Positions 46,341-56,823 of a DNA stretch of 62,000 nt are shown here, piece after piece. Position 1 is the stretch's first letter. Each line of letters opens with the position of its first letter. A model generated the notes under the pieces. The model had not been told where the DNA came from, made no database searches, and saw only the letters and a list, made by a program, of their open reading frames with translations. The DNA comes from Gnetum montanum (taxonomy: Eukaryota > Streptophyta > Gnetopsida > Gnetales > Gnetaceae), in the NCBI GenBank assembly GCA_015680685.1, contig MNCI01028452.1, forward strand, positions 769,786 through 831,785, in the 5' to 3' direction. Position numbers and translations under genes: made by a program.

Positions 46341-46511
46341 TGATGAGCGACAAGGTACCCCTACACTCAACCATACGAATACAAGCGTTTCATGCACGAT
46401 CCGATTGAATTCCAANAGGTACTTTTTAATGCTTATTGATGAGCGACAAGGTACCCCTATGCTTAATCATACGAATACGAGTGTTTCACGCATGATCCAG
46501 TCGAATTCCAA
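46321..46511 (+). other. Single-N join with duplicated flank
   Basis: 46321-46415 and 46417-46511 are the same sequence (AGGTACTTTTTAATGCTTATTGATGAGCG...) separated by one N at 46416, with several mismatches in the LTR part. This is an unmerged contig overlap, not biology. The true insertion site therefore appears twice. Confidence 0.85.
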
Positions 46512-47191
46512 GGACTAAGTGCTTATGCACCCTTATGGAACAAGGACAGGTTGGTTGATCGTTGTCTTCCCAAGCTTACCTATATGTCACGATTGTATGG
46601 TTAAGTAAGCTTGAGGCATATGATTTTTATAGCTTTTATGTTTTTACGTCCTACGCTAGTAGGGAAGGAGAGAGGAGTGAATAATTTAACTTAACTACTC
46701 ATTAACTAAGTTCTAACTAATCCTAACACCAGCATCCATTCCCACTTGCTGTACACATCTTAAACCAGTGCAACACTATTGGGATTACCAAATGCTAATC
46801 GTTATTGGTTTACCAAGCATTACACACATGCTCAAAGTGGTCATGCTCAAATAAAGATTCATCCACACTTAGACCTCCTACTGCAGGCACTTGGAAAATA
46901 CTCTAACTTTCAAATAGACAATAAAAGTTTTGCTACTTCACTACTAAAAGACTTCCTTCCCGATTGTGCACCTAGGCACTATATTTATAGGCTTGGAAGC
47001 AACTACTCTAATAATTAAAGTAACCACTCTAATAATTAGAATAACTGCTAAAGTAACTGCTAGAGTAACCACTCTAATAATTAGAGTAACCACTCTAATA
47101 ATTAGAGTAACGGCTAGAGTAACCACTCTAATAATTAGAATAACTACTAGAGTAACCACTAGAGTAACCACTAGAGTAACTGCTCTCATCA
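46437..47191 (-). repeat. 3' LTR of the Athila-like element
   Basis: 755 bp. Relative to the 5' copy it lacks about 215 bp between two ATGCTCAAA words (near 46831 and 46846) and has gained copies of the TAATTAGAGTAACCACTC repeat (47003-47186). The TATA box on the minus strand is TATAAATA near 46986-46979. Confidence 0.85.
47003..47186 (+). repeat. TAATTAGAGTAACCACTC tandem repeat in LTR U3
   Basis: Alternating CTCTAATAATTAGAG (near-palindrome) and TAACCACT/TAACTGCT words. The 5' LTR has only two to three units at 56205-56280. Its six-frame translations give TLIIRVTTLIIRV-type peptides, which are not genes. Confidence 0.85.
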
Positions 47192-47202
47192 TACCCCCAC
47201 AA
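47192..47202 (-). promoter_or_regulatory. Polypurine tract of the Athila-like element
   Basis: TTGTGGGGGTA on the minus strand directly before TGATGAGAG. The same GGGGGTA|TGATG junction occurs at 57711/57712 and 59665/59666. Confidence 0.75.
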
Positions 47203-48985
47203 CTAAATGAAAACTCATCCTCGAGTATAGAAGAAAAGAAACAAGTTCTTTACAAAATATTGGGAAGGTATGGGATTATTGACTAACTGACAACTGACAG
47301 TGGAATGGGATGATAGACTCAACGTGCCCAGTGAACAGATCAATAAGCATATTACAACATTAGTGTCTATGACCATTGTGGTGAACACTCGTACATAAAT
47401 GACATCAAAGCCTTTATTTGGTAGCCTGTAGAGAAAGAGAGAGAAAGAAAATGAAGCATGTTGCTACCAATGCTAAGATTGTGCCTTCCGTTGTTTATCC
47501 ATAGCCACGCCACCAGACTTGCTCCTTTCGTAAATGCTCTAGTTCTGGTCCATCTTGAGTGCTTCCTCCAAGCCCAATCCATTTTCTGCATGATCGCCAT
47601 CTGCACACACAACATAGTCACAAATGAGCAAGGATAGATAAACCGCAATGCAGTTGATACCTTGCCTCAATTTTAAGTGCATTGGCTGAGTTGTGATTAT
47701 GGCAGAAACTAGTTTAGAGATTTATCATAGGTGACTACCCAAGGTGTAGGGGTTAGGTGAATAGTAAATTGAGAAAATTAAAAAATTTATGCCAAGGCCC
47801 CCACGACTAAGAATGAACCTCTAATAGCTATAAGATGGAAAAATATGAGGAACAAGAAAAATGGGGAAAAATAACAATGGTAATGCCAATAAAATGGATG
47901 TCATGGATGGGGATGAAACAAGAGATGATTGATTGTAGGAAATGTTTAAGGAAAATAACTTAACAATTGCACCAAAAAGGAATGCCAGTGGGTCCTCCCC
48001 AAAGTAGGCTCATGCCTTTTATGCCCTAACAAACCCACAAACCAAAGAGTCCATAGTTTCTAGGAATGTCATTTGGAAGCAAGAGTTAAAAACTTACCCA
48101 TAAGAATTCCCCAAAGAAAAATAATGCATCAACCTAGAACGAACTAATGATAAAATTAGCAATGAGGTGGAAAATGGGAAGTAAGATCGAGAGGAGAGAA
48201 TGGAATGGAATCTTTAGAACAAGGTTGTGTAAAGCCCCTTGTGTATTTCATGGTTAATGTGACTGAGTAGAACTTATCCCAAATCCAGACTTAAACAAAC
48301 CACATCTAGTGACCTCGCATCAATAGACTTGACCAATCCATCCACTTGAAGCAACAACAATGCTTCCACAAGAAGTCACCACCATTTTGAGGAGAGCAAG
48401 ATGGAGAAGCAGGAAGCGAAAAAGGGCCTTAGTTAGAAGGAACCTTCAGGAATGGGTAACATGTCTTTTCAATGCCATAACTAGCACTTGTAGCCCATAT
48501 TACTTTATTATGTCTAAGGGGTGTGCTTTGAATTCTCCCTTTTTTTTCTCTTTTTTTTTTATGTTTATGCATGAGAACCACATCATGCAAAGACTTATTT
48601 TTATTCACTTGGCTTCCTAATTTTTGAAAAATGTCAGAATGGTAGAAAACCCAAGAAAAAGAATCCAAGAACCCAAGAGAATGACTAGCACAAATGCATC
48701 GAATCCCCTTGAAGTCACACCCTTTTCATCCTTTGAGTCTTTCCTTGGTTTGAAAAATGCCCAATTACCAATTCATTAATAAATTTACTTAGAAAAGGGG
48801 ACTGTACAGTTCCAAGCCAAAGGAGACCATAGAGTTGTATGGATGAGTGGACGACATGGACTCATTGCCTGTTTTACCAAAAGAACCATACCTTAATATC
48901 GACATCATAATTCAAAGGTAAAAAGAAAACATTAGCAATCAATATGATATAATTCAATCCACCAACATGAGCACTTATTAGATGA
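47203..48985 (-). other. Long 3' non-coding region of the Athila-like element
   Basis: About 1.8 kb between integrase/gap and the purine tract. It aligns with 59677-61380 and partly with 57723-58836 (for example GTGGGTCCTCCCCAAAG and AGGGGTGTGCTTTGAATTCTC). No ORF of interest. Confidence 0.7.
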
Positions 48986-49258
48986 NNNNNNNNNNNNNNN
49001 NNNNNNNNNNNNNNNNNNNNNNNNNNNNNNNNNNNNNNNNNNNNNNNNNNNNNNNNNNNNNNNNNNNNNNNNNNNNNNNNNNNNNNNNNNNNNNNNNNNN
49101 NNNNNNNNNNNNNNNNNNNNNNNNNNNNNNNNNNNNNNNNNNNNNNNNNNNNNNNNNNNNNNNNNNNNNNNNNNNNNNNNNNNNNNNNNNNNNNNNNNNN
49201 NNNNNNNNNNNNNNNNNNNNNNNNNNNNNNNNNNNNNNNNNNNNNNNNNNNNNNNNNN
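48986..49258. other. Assembly gap (273 N)
   Basis: Unknown bases between the integrase C-terminus and the 3' non-coding region. A chromodomain, if present, would fall here. Confidence 0.99.
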
Positions 49259-50320
49259 AATATAAGGCCCTTTCCACAGTGTTTGAAATTTAGTTTGTTG
49301 TGGCACATGTGTGGGATTCCAGTAGAGAACCTTATCTCCTAGTTGTTATTTAACTTTCCTAATTCTTAGGTCATGATGTTGTTTATTGAATGCCTTGTGT
49401 AATTCATTAGATGATAGGGCAGCTAGTTGATTTTCATTTAGCAAGTTAAGGGTTACCAACCATTGTTTCTATGCTAGATCAAGGTCAAGGTTGAGGTCAC
49501 ATGCTATGGATAGTATACAGAGCTCAGTTTGAATGGGAAGCATTGGTAATTTACTGTACACTAATTCATAGGGAGAGTAGCCTATAGGGAGTTTCCATGT
49601 GGAGTGGTATGCCCAAAGAGCATTGTTCAATTTAGTGCTCCAGTCTCACCTAAACTTGCTAATAGTTCTTGTCGATATTTTTGTAATCTCCCTATTGGTG
49701 ACTTTGGCTTGACCATTCTCTTGGGGGTGGTATGGTATTTTCAGTTTGTGTTCAACCCCTAAGCTCTGCATTAATTTCCGAAAAGTTGCACCTATGAAGT
49801 GTGTACCATTGTCTAAAATAAGTGCACGAGGCACACCAAACCTATTTATGATTTTTTGTTGAAAAAATCATGTAGCTATAGATGATGTACAATCTTTAAC
49901 AGTAACTACCTCTGCCCATTTGGTTAGGTAATCAACAGCAATAATGATATAAACTTTCCATTGGACATTGGTGTAATTGGCCCCATAAAATCAATTCCCC
50001 AAATGTCGAAGGGTTCTAATGGTTGGATCCATTGTTGCAGATCCTCCATTCTAGCAGTCATTCCCCCATCATGTTGAAAACACTCACAAGATTGGACAAA
50101 TTGATGGGCATCTTGAAACAATGTAGGCCAATAATATCCTTCAAGAAAGATCTTAATGGCCGTTCATCTCCAACGTAATGACCCCCACAAGGACCCTCAT
50201 GAGCATCTTGGAGAACTCGCAGTTGATCTATATCAAGAACACACCATTGAACCAAGCCATTAGGACACACTTTGTAAAGTTGCCCATTGATCTCCATAAA
50301 GTACTTGGCTCGATGAAGAA
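49259..50320 (-). pseudogene. Integrase of the Athila-like element, broken
   Basis: The zinc-binding part spans 50297-50058 (LQDAHEGPCGGHYVGDERP) with the Cys pair near 50085 (CECFQHDGG). The core reads DIWGIDFMGPI, then ALILDNGTHF and HPQENGQAKVTNREI, so D, D and E are all kept. The C-terminal end reads LGDKVLYWNPTHVPQQ and LWKGPY up to the N gap. Stops and frameshifts separate the pieces. Confidence 0.85.
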
Positions 50321-50399
50321 ACTATTGTTTCTTCTGAAGGTTTAACTCTTGTGGTGTTTTTTGGATGAGGAGATAGGTAAGAATGCTATTGTATCAGTT

Positions 50400-51110
50400 T
50401 GTCTCCATGGGTGATTAATTATTCACTACACCAGCAAAGAGGAATTCATCAGGAAAATGATCAAAAATTGGATACTCATCCTCTTTGTTGTCCCATCACA
50501 ACCGAGATAAATGATTAGTAACTACATCCTCGGTGCCCTTGTGATCGATCATCGTTAAATTGAACTCTTGTAAGATTACAAGTCATCGTATGATATGAGG
50601 ACTTACCATTGGCTTATTTATGAGGAACCAGATTGCACTATGATCTATATGTATATATACTTTATATCCCAATACATAGTGTCTAAATGTTTCTAGTGCA
50701 AACACTATAGCCATTAATTCTTTCTTTGTGGTAGTGTAGTTAAGTTGTGCACCAGCAATACTTCCACTTGCACAGTGGATGTGATAAGGATGCTTCTGGT
50801 CATCTAACTATGTAATTACGGCTCCTAAAGCATAGTTGGATGCATCAGTCATGATATGGAATGGTTTGGACCAGTCAAGAGCTTGTAGAATGGGTGTTTC
50901 TACTAGCTTCTATTTTAGAGTTTGGAAAGCTAATTTGCATTCCCTGGTCCACTTGAAAGGTACATCCTTTTTTGTTAATTCCACCAATGGTTTGGAAACC
51001 TTTGAAAAGTTCTCAATAAATCTCCTATAGTAGATAGTATGTCTAAGGAATGACCAAATATCTTTGACAATTTCCAGTTGATGGGTAATTCCTTGGATAA
51101 TTTTGATTTT
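50400..51110 (-). pseudogene. RNase H of the Athila-like element
   Basis: Reads ILQALDWSKPFHIMTDASNY, ALGAVIT, KELMAIVFALETFRHYVLGY and HIDHSAIWFLINKP on the minus strand. It ends near FDHFPDEFLFA. The D-E-D acidic residues are present. One TAG interrupts it near 50805. Confidence 0.8.
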
Positions 51111-51760
51111 CTCAGGGTCTACCTCTATCCATGTGTGTGAGATTTTGTGCCCTAGTACTATGCCTTCTTAGACCATCAAATGGCTTTTCTACTTGTTGAG
51201 CCTCAAATTGGTTTTTATACATCTTTTTAACACTTGCTGCAACTAGTCCAAGGCTTGATTAAAGTTTTCTCCATAAGTGGAGAAGTCATCCATAAAGACC
51301 TCCATGCCATTCCCTATCTATTATTGGAATATGCTTAGAACTAGTCGTTGAAATGTTCCAGGGGCATTACACAAGCCAAATGGCATCTATTTGTATGCGA
51401 ACGTTCCCCAAGGACTAGTGAAAGTAGTCTTAGCTTGGTCTTCTGGGGCTATTTGTATTTGGTTATATCTACTATGTCCATCCAAAAAACTATAATAGCA
51501 ATGCCCTATGATGGTGTCTCAGACTTGGTCGAAAAATGGCAATGGAAAGTGATCTTTGAATGTTTCCATATTTAGTAGCCTGAAATCTATGCACACCCTC
51601 CATTTGTCTCCCTTTTTAGGCACAATAACTAAGGGGCTAACCCATTCACTATCAGCAATGGGGTATATGAACCCAGCCTTGAGAAGCTGTTCGATTTCTT
51701 CCTTAACTACTTGCTTTAGCTTAGGGTTCAATCACCTCTGTGGTTATCTTTGAGGCTTCA
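51111..51760 (-). pseudogene. Reverse transcriptase of the Athila-like element, broken
   Basis: Reads MNPKLKQVVKEEIEQLL, AGFIYPIADSEWVSPLVIV, KWRVCIDFRLLNMETFKDHF, then after a TGA SFLDGHSRYNQIQI, PFGLCNAPGTFQR and the active site VFMDDFSTYG (FMDD near 51290). It continues through LGHKISHTWIEVDPEKI. Several TAG/TAA stops break it. Confidence 0.85.
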
Positions 51761-52167
51761 TGGAGGGGTCAGTGTAAATTCTATGTTGGCATATCCCAAA
51801 ATCTATTCCAGTTAATTCAGGATATGACCAAGTGAAGGCTTCCAACCATTTATTTATTACCTTCAACAATTCTTCTTTCTAATGAGGAGCAAGCTTAGTG
51901 TTGATAATTACTAGTTTTCCATTTTTAAGGAACATGTGTTCCATACTAGTGGGTAATGGTTTCAGCTCGAGGGGCTCCTACTTAAATTTCTTAGGGATTT
52001 CTAGCTTCTCCTAGTTAATATTTTCAAGGTTAAGACTTGGAAGTTGGTGGTGGACTTGCTCTAATGCATCTATGCTATCGATGTAAGCACAAGTCAAACC
52101 CTCAATTGGTTTCATGCATGAGTGAACTACTTTCTTGATCAGTTGTCAGCCAGTGGGTGTCTTCCTA

Positions 52168-52758
52168 TCATGTGGCTACTGCATATAGGCATCTTTGTAT
52201 GTTAATCACTTGTGCACACTGATTGCATGTAGGAAATGCTAAAATTTGCACAAACCATGACCTATGCATGCAATTACACCCTATGTCACTGTATGCAATG
52301 CATGGAACTTTCTTCTTCTCAATCTTTCCAAATGTATTTTCCTTTGAAATTTCTAGGGAAAGATCATGGATTCCTAGGCGTGCATCGATGGTGCTTAGCC
52401 ATGCTCTTCCCATTATGATTGGGAAGTTCCCCTTACCGTTGTTTACCTGAATCACTAGGAAGTCAGCTAGATACAACCACCCACAAATAGTGGTAACAAT
52501 GTCTTCCACCAGTCCCAATGGCACAGTGATGGACTGGTCAGTCAACTCTAGACGGATGTTGCTCTTTCTCAATGGAGGCAAGTTCCAAGCCTTGTACATT
52601 TCTTGAGAAATCAAGTTGATACCGAAACCTGAATCCAAAAGAGCCTTGCACGGGGCATTTTTAGTCATTTGTAAGTATATTAGTGGACTTCTAGGATCAA
52701 AGAATTTCTTGGGAATGTGGCCAACTTTGATCCAATTGGTGACGGCATGTGTTAGCAT
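52168..52758 (-). pseudogene. Protease and linker of the Athila-like element
   Basis: 196 codons open. CKALLDSGFGINLISQEMY is the retropepsin active site (D-S-G), and FPIIMGRAWLSTIDARLGI is the C-terminal block with I-M-G-R-x-W. The tail ends TCNQCAQVINIQRCLY. It is the best preserved frame of the element. Confidence 0.8.
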
Positions 52759-53399
52759 GACCGTATGTGTTGAGTGCGGTGATTAGGTTAAAGGGGGCTT
52801 TGAAGTTTTGATTAATACTGAGGCATCTAAGGAATCAGCCACTTGTGATTGTAAGGGCTTGGTTGGACTGTTGGTTCTAAAGAAAGGTCTTTTCTTCATG
52901 TGGTTGTTGGAATCAACAGCAGGTTGAGAGTTAACAACCCTCATGGCGTTATGTTGTTACGACAGGGTAGGGATTTCACCTTGCACTGCATGAGCAGGTG
53001 GTAGTGGAGCTATTGGTGGAAGATATGTGGCTGGATGAGAAGGATGATATGCTTACGGAATATTACCTCAAGAAGAGGGAGTTCTATAATACTCATAGGC
53101 TTGGTAGTGAGGTTGAGAAGTGACGTGACTAGTAGAGTCACATGGGGAGATTGGCTGCTACACGTAATATCCATATAGGTCAGGTTATCGGTAAGGATAC
53201 TGTTGCCTTGGTGGTGGCATTCCCCATGATTGTGGGTGTTGCCACTATTGATATTTCTCAATCTTGTGGTGGAGTTCCACTGGGATAATATGTTAAGGAT
53301 TGGTGGAACTGCCTTGGGTTACCTTGAGGACAAGGTAACCTTCAAAATGTTTGCCTTTTTTTTAATCGTGGGTTGAGTGCATACACCCCAGACTCCTGC

Positions 53400-53500
53400 A
53401 GATGTGTGATTATAGGGCAACATCCCTTAGGATGGTCATATTGACATATCTCACATCCACTATCATTGTCTATTTTCGAATCCACAACCTCTTCAATGAT
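53400..53500 (-). pseudogene. Gag zinc-knuckle-like motif of the Athila-like element
   Basis: DSKIDNDSGCEICQYDHPKG then CC: a C-x2-C-x3-H-x3-C arrangement close to the usual knuckle, between the capsid block and protease. Confidence 0.5.
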
Positions 53501-53649
53501 GGCAACTTTTCCTTTACCCTTGCTACGTGCATGTTCAGCCTCTTTCTTTTTTCTTTTCTCACTACCTTGCTATCTAGACTCCTCTACTATTTTAAGAACA
53601 ATTTAAAATCTATTATCTAGGGAATCCCACATTTGGTCTACCTTTGCCG

Positions 53650-54370
53650 AAACTTCTGATGTCATCTTTTGGATTGGCAAAGTTTTCCTATTCACCATCT
53701 CTTCGAGTGGTGACTCTTCTTCATCCTCACAAAATCTTACTCCCCTCTTCTGAAGGGAAGGATCTCAGGTATACTCTTCCACACTTTCTCTCTTCTGTAG
53801 CTCACCTTCTTCCTCAGCAACTTGCTCCAATAGTCTTTGAATTTGATGGGACCTAAGCTTGGATAGTCTTCCTTGGGGCATAAGTCCTGAGGGTTCTTCT
53901 TATTTCATGCCTAAGCCTATCCACGAGATGGTGCAATTGATCTCTTTGCAAATAACCATGACTAGGACAACGATGTAACAGTGCATAGTATTGGCCCATG
54001 GTAGCATCCAAGGGTTCATGTCCTCCTTGTTTCCAGCCTTGGATTTGCTTTCGCAAGTTAGACACTCGGGAGTACATTTGGTACTTGTCATTAAATAGTT
54101 CTAACATAGTACTCCATCTATGAATGGATTTCAATTCTAAAGACCAGTACCAGCTTTCTACTTCTTTAACTAATGTCCATGGAAACAACTTAAGTTTTTT
54201 CCATGCGTTCTCTATGTTCTGTAAGACACACGCATCATGGAATGCTTATAAAGGATTCTAAGGATCAGCATTGTATCCCCCTTGAAATCGTGGGATGTTG
54301 TTCATATCTAATATCTTGATCCTACTATCTTTCTGATGCCTTGTTGGAATTCTAATAGCCTCAGTTATGT
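53650..54370 (-). pseudogene. Gag capsid domain of the Athila-like element
   Basis: Clear at 54188-53853: FPWTLVKEVESWYWSL, IHRWSTMLELFNDKY, ATMGQYYALLHRCPSHGY and LRHEIRRTLRTYAP, the Retrotrans_gag pattern of Ty3 elements. Upstream NIPRFQGGYNADP and after a stop NIENAWKKLKL belong to the same domain. Confidence 0.75.
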
Positions 54371-55310
54371 TCAACATACTTCAAGTAATGAGGAGGGGTT
54401 CATCATGATCATCTCATCCATGGCGTCTATGATGCCTACGTTGTTCCCTACTCTTCCTTCTTCTATGTCGTGACTCTTTAGAGTGCTCTCATCCCCTTTC
54501 CTAGTTGTTTCATCTATGACTTTCACTTTGCCTACCTTTATCCCCATGGTCTTTTTCTTTATGACCACGTTTAAATATTGAAGGAGAAGGTGAAGGAGAT
54601 GATGAAGGTAAAGAAGAAGGGGAACCATCATCATGACAGTGTCTACTACCTTCTCTTCGATATTCACGACCTTGATCGTGATTACAATCACAATGTCCAT
54701 CTTTATCATGTGTCCATGTTTCTTTTTTGGATCCTTTGTGCCCATGGGTATCAAAACCTAGGTTATGAATAGTGGAATGAAGGTTCTGATACACAACCCC
54801 TTGACCAAATTCAAGGGGAGGAACATTGTTGTGTGGGTGACTACCTGAGGTAGGTTCACCATCCTCATTTTTACTTAAGGCACGTGGGGCATCCTGGGAC
54901 CACTTACCCTTCAAAGAGTTATGATATCTCTCCTGTTGCAAGTTCCTTTAATGTTGTGCCTTTGTGGAATAGTATTCTCTTGAGCCATGATCTTGCACAA
55001 TGTATTCTGCATGTAAGTGCAGCATGCCAATTCGTGTGAGAGCACGAAGAAGCATGCTCAGGACTAAACGATCGGGAGGTAACACTATGTTACCTTCTAA
55101 GTCTCACCAACGCAGTTGTTCATCTTGATGGAGGATAAAGGTAAAGTCTGATATATACTCATCAAGATGAATATATACGACTCGAACTTGTTGAGGGACC
55201 AGTGGATCAACGTCATGTGTATTATGCCGCCGATTATTTCCTATTTCAGACCTAGGCAGTGAGGTGCTTTCATATGAAGAAGGAGACATACTTGTTTGTT
55301 CAGTGTGCAA
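54371..55310 (-). pseudogene. Gag N-terminal His/Asp/Arg-rich region
   Basis: The start MHTEQTSMSPSSYES at 55310 lies about 90 bases after the PBS. Stops at 55104 and later; the open stretch 54941-54510 is rich in His, Asp, Gly and Ser (DKDGHCDCNHDQGREYRREG). The overlapping alternative frame at 54754-54371 is a shadow. The low-complexity composition is odd for a capsid N-terminus but lies in the right place. Confidence 0.5.
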
Positions 55311-55400
55311 TGTATTCTAGTTTATTATTTTCTCAACCAACCCTAAGGGTTCAGTCCAATGATGTGAATGATTTCCTATGTTCTAGTTAGCGCGCAACAA

Positions 55401-55424
55401 CTAAGTCCTCAGCAATGGCACCAA
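55401..55424 (-). promoter_or_regulatory. Primer binding site of the Athila-like element
   Basis: TTGGTGCCATTGCTGAGGAC on the minus strand directly after the LTR end CATCA, comparable with TGGCGCCGTTGCCGGGGA of plant Athila/Tat elements. Confidence 0.85.
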
Positions 55425-56286
55425 TGATGCACGACGAGGTACCCCTACACTCAACTATACGAATACAAGCATTTCACGCATGATTCGGTTGAATTCCAAG
55501 GACTAAGTGCTTATGAACCCTTGTGGAACAAGGATGGGTTGGTTGATCATTGTCTTCCTAAGCTTACTTGTATGTCATGATTGTATGATTAAGTAAGCTT
55601 GAGGCATATGATTTTTATAGCTTTTATGTTTTTATGTCTTCAGCTAGTAAGGAAGGAGAGAGGTAACTAAGTGACTAATTTAACTTAACTACTCATTAAC
55701 TAATTTCTAACTAATCCTAACACCAGCATCCATTCCCACTTGCTGTACACATCCTAAACTAGTGCAACACTGCTGGGATTATCAAACACTAATCGTTATT
55801 GAGTTACCAAGCATTAAACGCATGCTCAAAGTGGTCGTGATTGTGTAATTTAATGATTTTCTTAATTGATCAAAATAAATTGTTGTGCTAATATCATAAA
55901 TGTAAAGTGCATAAACTAAAATAAAATAAAATAAATGCATAAGAAAATAAAATAAAAGAAATGCGAAAGAAAAAAAATCTCAAGTGCTGCAAGGATGAAT
56001 CAAAGAGCTCATCTTTATTGCCATACCCAAGGTATGCTTAGGTACACAATGCTCAAATAAAGATCTGTCCACACTTAGACCTCTTACTGTGGGCACTTGG
56101 AAAATACTCTAACTTTCAAACAGACTACAAGAGTTTCGCTACTTCACTACTAAAAGACTTCCTTCCCAATTGTGCACTTGGGCATTGTATTTATAGGCTT
56201 GGGAGAAACTACTCTAATAATTAGATTAACTGCTAAAGTAACTGCTATAGTAACCACTCTAATAATTAGAGTAACTACTCTCATCA
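55425..56286 (-). repeat. 5' LTR of the Athila-like element
   Basis: 862 bp, TGATG...CATCA on both strands because the termini are inverted. It contains the segment 55841-56050 that is absent from the other LTR. The TATA box on the minus strand is TATAAATA near 56193-56186. Confidence 0.9.
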
Positions 56287-56291
56287 CTTAT

Positions 56292-56561
56292 TAAACATAT
56301 TATTCATGTCTGTGGGCACTTATTTAACATATTGAATAACTGCTATACTCTTAACTACTGTGGGCACTTATTTAACATGTGTGGTGTAGAGATTGTTGAT
56401 AAGAATCATTGAAAAAATTGAAAAACTTCAAAACTAGTTCTTATTGGATAAATTCAAGGTGAAAACTAAAAGTTCCTTTAGAAGATAATTTGTTGAGATT
56501 GAAAGTTTAAGCAATGTATCATTTCTTAATAGTTTACATGAGAAATAAAAGTAGATTGTAA
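56292..56561 (+). pseudogene. Right-hand remainder of the Merlin-like transposon
   Basis: Follows the CTTAT duplication and continues the sequence broken at 46436. Decayed; a word TGTGGGCACTTATTTAACAT occurs twice (about 56319 and 56360). No terminal inverted repeat of the transposon could be identified with confidence. Confidence 0.45.
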
Positions 56562-56823
56562 TGTAAGAAAATTTTGTTGTAAGACATTGATCAAAACATG
56601 CATCTAACCGAATTGCACAAAATCACTGAATTGTGGAAATAAACCAAAAACTGACCTCAAACCATTGATGCTTTCATTTGGACTATGCAAATGTGTTTTG
56701 GATTCTTCTATCATACTAATGCTCAATAATGATGGTGTATGCAGACTTTGAGTGTTTGTGATAGGGATCCAAAAATTGTAACACTGCAATGAGTTTGATA
56801 TCTTCTAGTGTCTACTTGTTCTC
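56562..56823 (-). repeat. Copia LTR fragment
   Basis: Homologous to 44423-44700 from TGTAAGAAAATTTTGTTG to CTTCTAGTG..TGTTCTC. No PBS flanks it, so it is a solo or 3' LTR. It is cut at 56823 by the LTR that starts at 56824. Confidence 0.8.

Larger units (their letters stand above)
46437..56286 (-). mobile_element. Athila-like Ty3 retrotransposon, minus strand, inactive
   Basis: LTRs 46437-47191 and 55425-56286, target duplication CTTAT (46432-46436 and 56287-56291). On the minus strand the order is LTR, PBS, gag, protease, RT, RNase H, integrase, long 3' region with the N gap, purine tract, LTR. There is no second RNase H. The PBS is of the TGGYGCCRTTGCYGRGGA type used by Athila/Tat elements, hence 'Athila-like'; lineage was not tested. 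It split the Merlin-like gene. Confidence 0.9.

Noticed and set aside
46944-47286. Open frames on both strands with TLIIRVTTLIIRV-type peptides
   Set aside because: They translate a short tandem repeat in an LTR; no gene.
48874-49308. Long frames made mostly of unknown residues
   Set aside because: They run through the N gap and carry no information except the integrase end at 49259-49380.
54371-54754. 127-codon frame opposite/overlapping the gag N-terminal region
   Set aside because: Methionine/valine/isoleucine-rich alternative frame of a His/Asp-rich stretch; low complexity, no domain.
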